DNA from: an uncultured Bacteroidota bacterium
Lineage (GTDB): Bacteria; Bacteroidota; Bacteroidia; UKL13-3
Direction of reading: 5' to 3'
Assembly (NCBI GenBank): GCA_903888395.1
Contig: CAISTO010000124.1
Location: forward strand, 1 to 10,660
Length of the DNA: 10,660 nucleotides
The position numbers and the translations under genes are program-made. The notes below the pieces were generated by a model. That model ran no database searches. It was not told the origin of the DNA and worked only from the letters and a program-made list of their open reading frames with translations. Numbering within the stretch: the stretch's first letter is position 1; every line of letters starts with the position of its first letter. Of the stretch, positions 7,875 through 10,660 are shown piece by piece.

Positions 7875-7887
7875 GCCCCAGCGGGGC
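7875..7887. repeat. REP-like palindrome, type C
   Basis: GCCCC AGC GGGGC is a 5-bp all-GC stem with a 3-nt loop, flanked by CAAA and GAAC. It differs in stem sequence from types A and B but has the same size and loop length. Confidence 0.7.
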
Positions 7888-8192
7888 GAACTTTTTTTGA
7901 AATTAAAATAAAAACAGCATTTGTACTATAATAGAAATTTTTGTTGCTCTTTAGCCTGTTGATGCTTTTATTGGTTAACATTTTTAAGGAAATATTATTG
8001 TTAGTGAATTTGCGAAAAAATTTAAACAGATATAGGAATATTAGAAGCAGTAACAAGTAAAAACGAATTATTTTTTTAGATAAGGCTGAAATAAAATAAC
8101 GGTTTAAAAATGAAGGGAAGCTTCAATTGCCTCCAATGATTTTAACCACTATACGAACTTAAATAAATATATTTAATAAACGACAATTTTAG
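7888..8192. other. Gene-free AT-rich stretch
   Basis: Between the palindrome array and the toxin remnant I see no start-to-stop frame with family features on either strand. The minus strand, where the rest of the PIN toxin should lie, is broken by many stops and I could not recognise the later PIN acidic motifs. It is best read as decayed or deleted sequence. No tRNA, terminator or further palindrome of the array type was seen. Confidence 0.6.
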
Positions 8193-8294
8193 CTAAAGCA
8201 TTTTAATACCTAAATTTGAATTCAACAAAGCACTGAAAATAATATTTGTGTCAACCACAATTTTTACTGGCTTTTTGGGCTTAATAGATGCCAT
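8193..8294 (-). pseudogene. Truncated PIN-domain toxin remnant
   Basis: A 33-residue frame begins MASIKPKKPVKIVVDTNIIF and ends at TAG (8195-8193). The VVDTNIIFSALLNS segment is the first strand and helix of a PIN ribonuclease, with the first metal-binding Asp at residue 15. A full PIN toxin of this group is about 130-150 residues, so roughly three quarters is missing, including the other catalytic acids. Its ATG lies 3 nt after the end of the preceding antitoxin remnant in the shifted frame, the normal arrangement of such operons. It cannot encode an active nuclease. Confidence 0.75.
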
Positions 8295-8297
8295 TTA

Positions 8298-8500
8298 TTA
8301 TTTTATTAAGCGAGATTTATTTTTTTTCCACCAACCTTTTTTCCAGCAGTTGCTAATTTATCTATATCGCTTTGTTTAGCCTTTGTTTTAGCTGTAACTT
8401 CTTTTTAACTAATAAAATCAATTAGCTTTTGCAAATCGTTAGTATCTACATAAGAAGGAATACGAATGATTACTTCATTGTCTGTTCTTTCTATTAACAT
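8298..8500 (-). pseudogene. Broken antitoxin of a PIN toxin-antitoxin pair
   Basis: From the ATG at 8500 the frame reads MLIERTDNEVIIRIPSYVDT, then a helix ending in LQKLIDFIS. This is the start typical of small Bacteroidota antitoxins paired with PIN toxins. Codon 32 is TAA (8407-8405), where the family normally has an aromatic residue (one base from TAT). After it the same frame continues as KEVTAKTKAKQSDIDKLA. Near a run of six A on the coding strand (plus 8337-8342) the frame shifts: the next frame gives GWWKKNKSRLIK and stops at 8298, which is the usual family ending. Two separate lesions argue for real decay rather than one sequencing error. A 31-residue N-terminal peptide could still be made. 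Confidence 0.78.
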
Positions 8501-8563
8501 TGTGGGCTACTTTTTTTGTTAAACTTTTGAATAAATTTATAACACGAATGTAATTGTTTTATT

Positions 8564-8571
8564 TATTTTTG
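8564..8571 (+). promoter_or_regulatory. Candidate -7 box for miaA
   Basis: TATTTTTG fits the Bacteroidota TAnnTTTG consensus and lies 39 nt before the TTG start, in the gap between the divergent antitoxin remnant and miaA. No TTG is found at the expected 17-23 nt upstream, so the match is only half supported. Confidence 0.35.
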
Positions 8572-8610
8572 AATCATTATCCGAATAAATTTTTATTTTA
8601 AAATTATCTT

Positions 8611-9525
8611 TTGAGTCAATCCTACAATTCCATTATCATAACTGGTCCAACTGCAAGTGGCAAAACAGCTTTGGCCGCACAATTGGCTTATGCCTTAAAT
8701 GGAGAAATAATTAGTGCTGATTCAAGACAAGTTTATAAAAAACTGAATATTGGAACGGGCAAAGATTTATCAGAATACAATGTAAATAATACGCCCATCA
8801 ACTACCATTTAATTGATGTAGCCGAGGTAGGAACCCACTTTCATTTGTATGATTTCATTACTCATTTTTATGGGGCTTTTCAAGCAATAGAGAAACAAGG
8901 AAAACTGCCAATTATTTGTGGTGGAACTGGTTTGTATTTAGATGCCATCATCAAAAAACATGAGTTAGCAGCCATTCCAAATAATTTTGAATTGCGATTG
9001 CAATTGGAAACATTGAATTTGGAACAATTAATTGCAAAGCTTTTAAGCTATAGCAAAAAACCTGAAAATGCAGATTTAACTACTAAAAAACGTTTGGTAA
9101 GAGCCATTGAAATTGCAGAATATTTAAGTAATAACGACTCACTAAAAACCAATTTTGTAGATTTAAAACCAATTATTTTTGCTTTAGATTTACCAAAAGA
9201 AGCACGCAGAAACAAAATATCTATCCGATTAAAATACAGGTTGGAAAATGGAATGATTGACGAAGTTAAAGATTTAATAAATGAAGGAATTAGCCACGAA
9301 AGATTACAGTTTTTAGGACTAGAATATCAGTATGTTTCCAAATATTTGTCAAATGAAATGAGTTACAATGACATGTTTTTAAAACTAGAAACCTCCATTC
9401 ATCAATACGCCAAAAGGCAAATGACATGGTTTAGAAAAATGGAACGTGAAGGCAACCAAATTCATTGGCTTGACGGCACGAAACCAATGGAGGAGAGTTT
9501 AATTGCCATCAAATTATTGACTTAA
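8611..9525 (+). CDS. miaA: tRNA dimethylallyltransferase (MiaA family)
   Basis: A 304-residue enzyme, normal length for the family, which transfers dimethylallyl from DMAPP to N6 of A37 in tRNAs that read codons starting with U. P-loop GPTASGKT is at 12-19, the catalytic Asp37 is in ISADSRQVY, GGTGLY is at 104-109, KRLVRAIEIAEYL at 160-172, and QYAKRQMTWFRK at 265-276. Start: TAA at 8599-8601 closes the frame upstream, and no ATG lies between it and the P-loop, so the TTG at 8611 is the only reasonable start. Two places differ from textbook MiaA: after SRQVY it has NIGTGKDLSEY instead of the usual IGTAKP type, and the middle domain lacks the DPxxAxxIHPND stretch. It may therefore be a second or divergent MiaA paralogue, whose substrate should not be taken for granted. 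Confidence 0.88.
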   Translation: MSQSYNSIIITGPTASGKTALAAQLAYALNGEIISADSRQVYKKLNIGTGKDLSEYNVNNTPINYHLIDVAEVGTHFHLYDFITHFYGAFQAIEKQGKLPIICGGTGLYLDAIIKKHELAAIPNNFELRLQLETLNLEQLIAKLLSYSKKPENADLTTKKRLVRAIEIAEYLSNNDSLKTNFVDLKPIIFALDLPKEARRNKISIRLKYRLENGMIDEVKDLINEGISHERLQFLGLEYQYVSKYLSNEMSYNDMFLKLETSIHQYAKRQMTWFRKMEREGNQIHWLDGTKPMEESLIAIKLLT

Positions 9526-9641
9526 TAAAAGAGAATAAGTTGGCAATTACTCAAACCTCACTCAATTTTCTGATTTTAGTTTTTATTTTTATTTGATAGA
9601 TTGCATAATTTCGCAGATAAATAAAACAGCGCCAAAAAAAT

Positions 9642-10660
9642 ATGATAACAGTTGATTCAATTAATTTTAAAGGGAAAAAAGCACTTGTTCGTGTTGATTT
9701 CAATGTGCCATTAGATAAGCAAACACTTGCCGTTACCGATGATGCACGTATTCGCGCAACGGTACCTACCATTAAAAAAATATTGGCCGATGGTGGTGCT
9801 TGTATTTTGATGAGTCACTTGGGTCGCCCGCTTAAAAAATTAAAAGATGATGGATCTGTTGATTTCGAAAAGCATTCATTGAAACATGCTTTAGCGACTG
9901 CTTCTGAATTATTTGGAGTAAATGTTCAATTTGCAAACGATTGCATTGGCCAAGAAGCCATTGATAAAGCAGCAAACTTAAAAGCAGGTGAAATTCTTTT
10001 ATTGGAAAATTTACGTTTTTATAAAGAAGAAGAAAAAGGTGATATAGGCTTTGCCGAAAAGCTAAGTAAATTAGGCGGTGTATATGTGAACGATGCTTTT
10101 GGAACTGCGCACCGTGCACATGCAAGCACTGCTATTATTGCACAGTTTTTTCCTAACCATAAATGCTTTGGTTATGTAATGGCAAATGAAGTTGCCAATG
10201 CCGAAAAAGTAATGAAAAATGCAGCACGACCGTTCACCGCTATTACCGGTGGTGCCAAGGTTTCCGATAAATTATTAATCATAGAAAACTTAATCAATAC
10301 CGTTGACAATATTATTATTGGCGGTGGAATGGCTTATACCTTTTTAAAAGCTCAAGGTTATGAAATTGGATCTTCGCTGTGCGAAGATGACAGATTGGAT
10401 TTATGTTTAGATTTATTGAAAAAAGCTGACGCAAAAGGTGTGAGATTATTACTACCAATTGATTCTATAGTTGCCGATAAATTTAGTAACGAAGCCAATA
10501 TTAAAAATTGTAGCAATCACCACATTGAAGCGGGTTGGATGGGCTTAGATATTGGAACGGAAGCAAGCAAAACTTTTGCTGATGTGGTTAAAAATTCTAA
10601 AACAATTTTATGGAATGGCCCAATGGGAGTTTTTGAAATGAGTAATTTTGAAAACGGAAC
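9642..10660 (+). CDS. pgk: Phosphoglycerate kinase (3' end missing)
   Basis: Starting at the ATG at 9642 the frame stays open to the window edge (339 codons plus 2 nt, of about 395 expected). The enzyme makes ATP and 3-phosphoglycerate from 1,3-bisphosphoglycerate in glycolysis. Family motifs in order: RVDFNVP (17-23), SHLGRP (58-63), LLENLRFY (120-127), NDAFGTAHRAHAS (150-162), GGAKVSDK (203-210) and WNGPMGVFE (324-332). The C-terminal GGGD motif lies beyond the window. The start is supported by the MITVDSINFKGKKALVRVDF opening. It follows miaA on the same strand after 116 bp, so it is probably transcribed separately. No hairpin terminator was seen in the gap, and only a 7-of-8 -7-like box (TAATTTCG, 9606-9613) is visible. 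Confidence 0.96.
   Translation, partial: MITVDSINFKGKKALVRVDFNVPLDKQTLAVTDDARIRATVPTIKKILADGGACILMSHLGRPLKKLKDDGSVDFEKHSLKHALATASELFGVNVQFANDCIGQEAIDKAANLKAGEILLLENLRFYKEEEKGDIGFAEKLSKLGGVYVNDAFGTAHRAHASTAIIAQFFPNHKCFGYVMANEVANAEKVMKNAARPFTAITGGAKVSDKLLIIENLINTVDNIIIGGGMAYTFLKAQGYEIGSSLCEDDRLDLCLDLLKKADAKGVRLLLPIDSIVADKFSNEANIKNCSNHHIEAGWMGLDIGTEASKTFADVVKNSKTILWNGPMGVFEMSNFENG

Larger units (their letters stand above)
7647..7887. repeat. REP-like palindrome array (two paired units plus one)
   Basis: In 241 bp there are five short GC-rich hairpins in otherwise AT-rich DNA. Two near-identical copies hold AATCCC-TAC-GGGATT (7654-7678 and 7755-7779). Each is followed after about 30-40 bp by a GCCC/GGGC hairpin (7709-7721 and 7821-7833). 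A fifth, different palindrome is at 7875-7887. The repeated two-hairpin order resembles a bacterial interspersed mosaic element. No protein-coding gene is credible here; frames crossing it have no family features. Confidence 0.8.

Noticed and set aside
7671..7931. Plus-strand 86-codon frame across the palindromes
   Set aside because: It has no recognisable family, is made from the repeat array, and its low-complexity composition is typical of translated AT-rich intergenic DNA.
7838..8056. Minus-strand 72-codon frame
   Set aside because: Lys/Asn/Phe-rich translation of AT-rich DNA crossing a palindrome; no motif or family seen.
9606..9613. TAATTTCG as the pgk promoter -7 box
   Set aside because: One mismatch to TAnnTTTG and no TTG at the right distance; too weak to list as a feature.

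Overview
The window comes from an AT-rich Bacteroidota chromosome. The evidence is a C-terminal type IX secretion (T9SS) sorting domain on a large modular exoprotein, a fused E1 alpha/beta 2-oxoacid dehydrogenase of the kind common in this phylum, a charged-tail cold-shock protein typical of the phylum, no purine-rich Shine-Dalgarno sequences before the starts, and TAnnTTTG-like -7 boxes. Genus cannot be told from this sequence. No rRNA or tRNA genes were seen.

Layout: (1) bases 1-3147, plus strand: the 3' part of a giant secreted protein (PKD, CUB-like, PKD, PKD, GEVED-like, five DUF5011-type repeats, T9SS sorting domain). Its 5' end lies outside the window. (2) 3156-3234: a perfect 14-bp hairpin, then a strong bidirectional terminator shared with the convergent cold-shock gene. 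(3) 3266-3796, minus: cold-shock-domain protein. (4) 4024-6902, minus: a two-gene operon, fused E1 2-oxoacid dehydrogenase followed 11 nt later by a 3-hydroxyacyl-CoA dehydrogenase, pointing to oxo-acid/acyl-CoA catabolism. (5) 7105-8500: an accessory, decaying segment. It holds an intact IS200/REP-associated-type Y1 HUH transposase (minus), an array of five short REP-like palindromes just upstream of it, a gene-free stretch, and the remains of a toxin-antitoxin operon (antitoxin with a nonsense codon and a frameshift; PIN toxin cut after 33 codons). (6) 8611-9525, plus: a MiaA-type tRNA dimethylallyltransferase with a TTG start. (7) 9642-10660, plus: phosphoglycerate kinase, running off the window.

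The housekeeping genes are ordinary. The most interesting part is 7.1-8.5 kb, where a single-stranded-DNA transposase sits beside several palindrome types that look like its possible substrates, next to a newly dead antitoxin/PIN pair. No convincing wholly new system was seen. The REP/transposase locus is the best candidate for follow-up.
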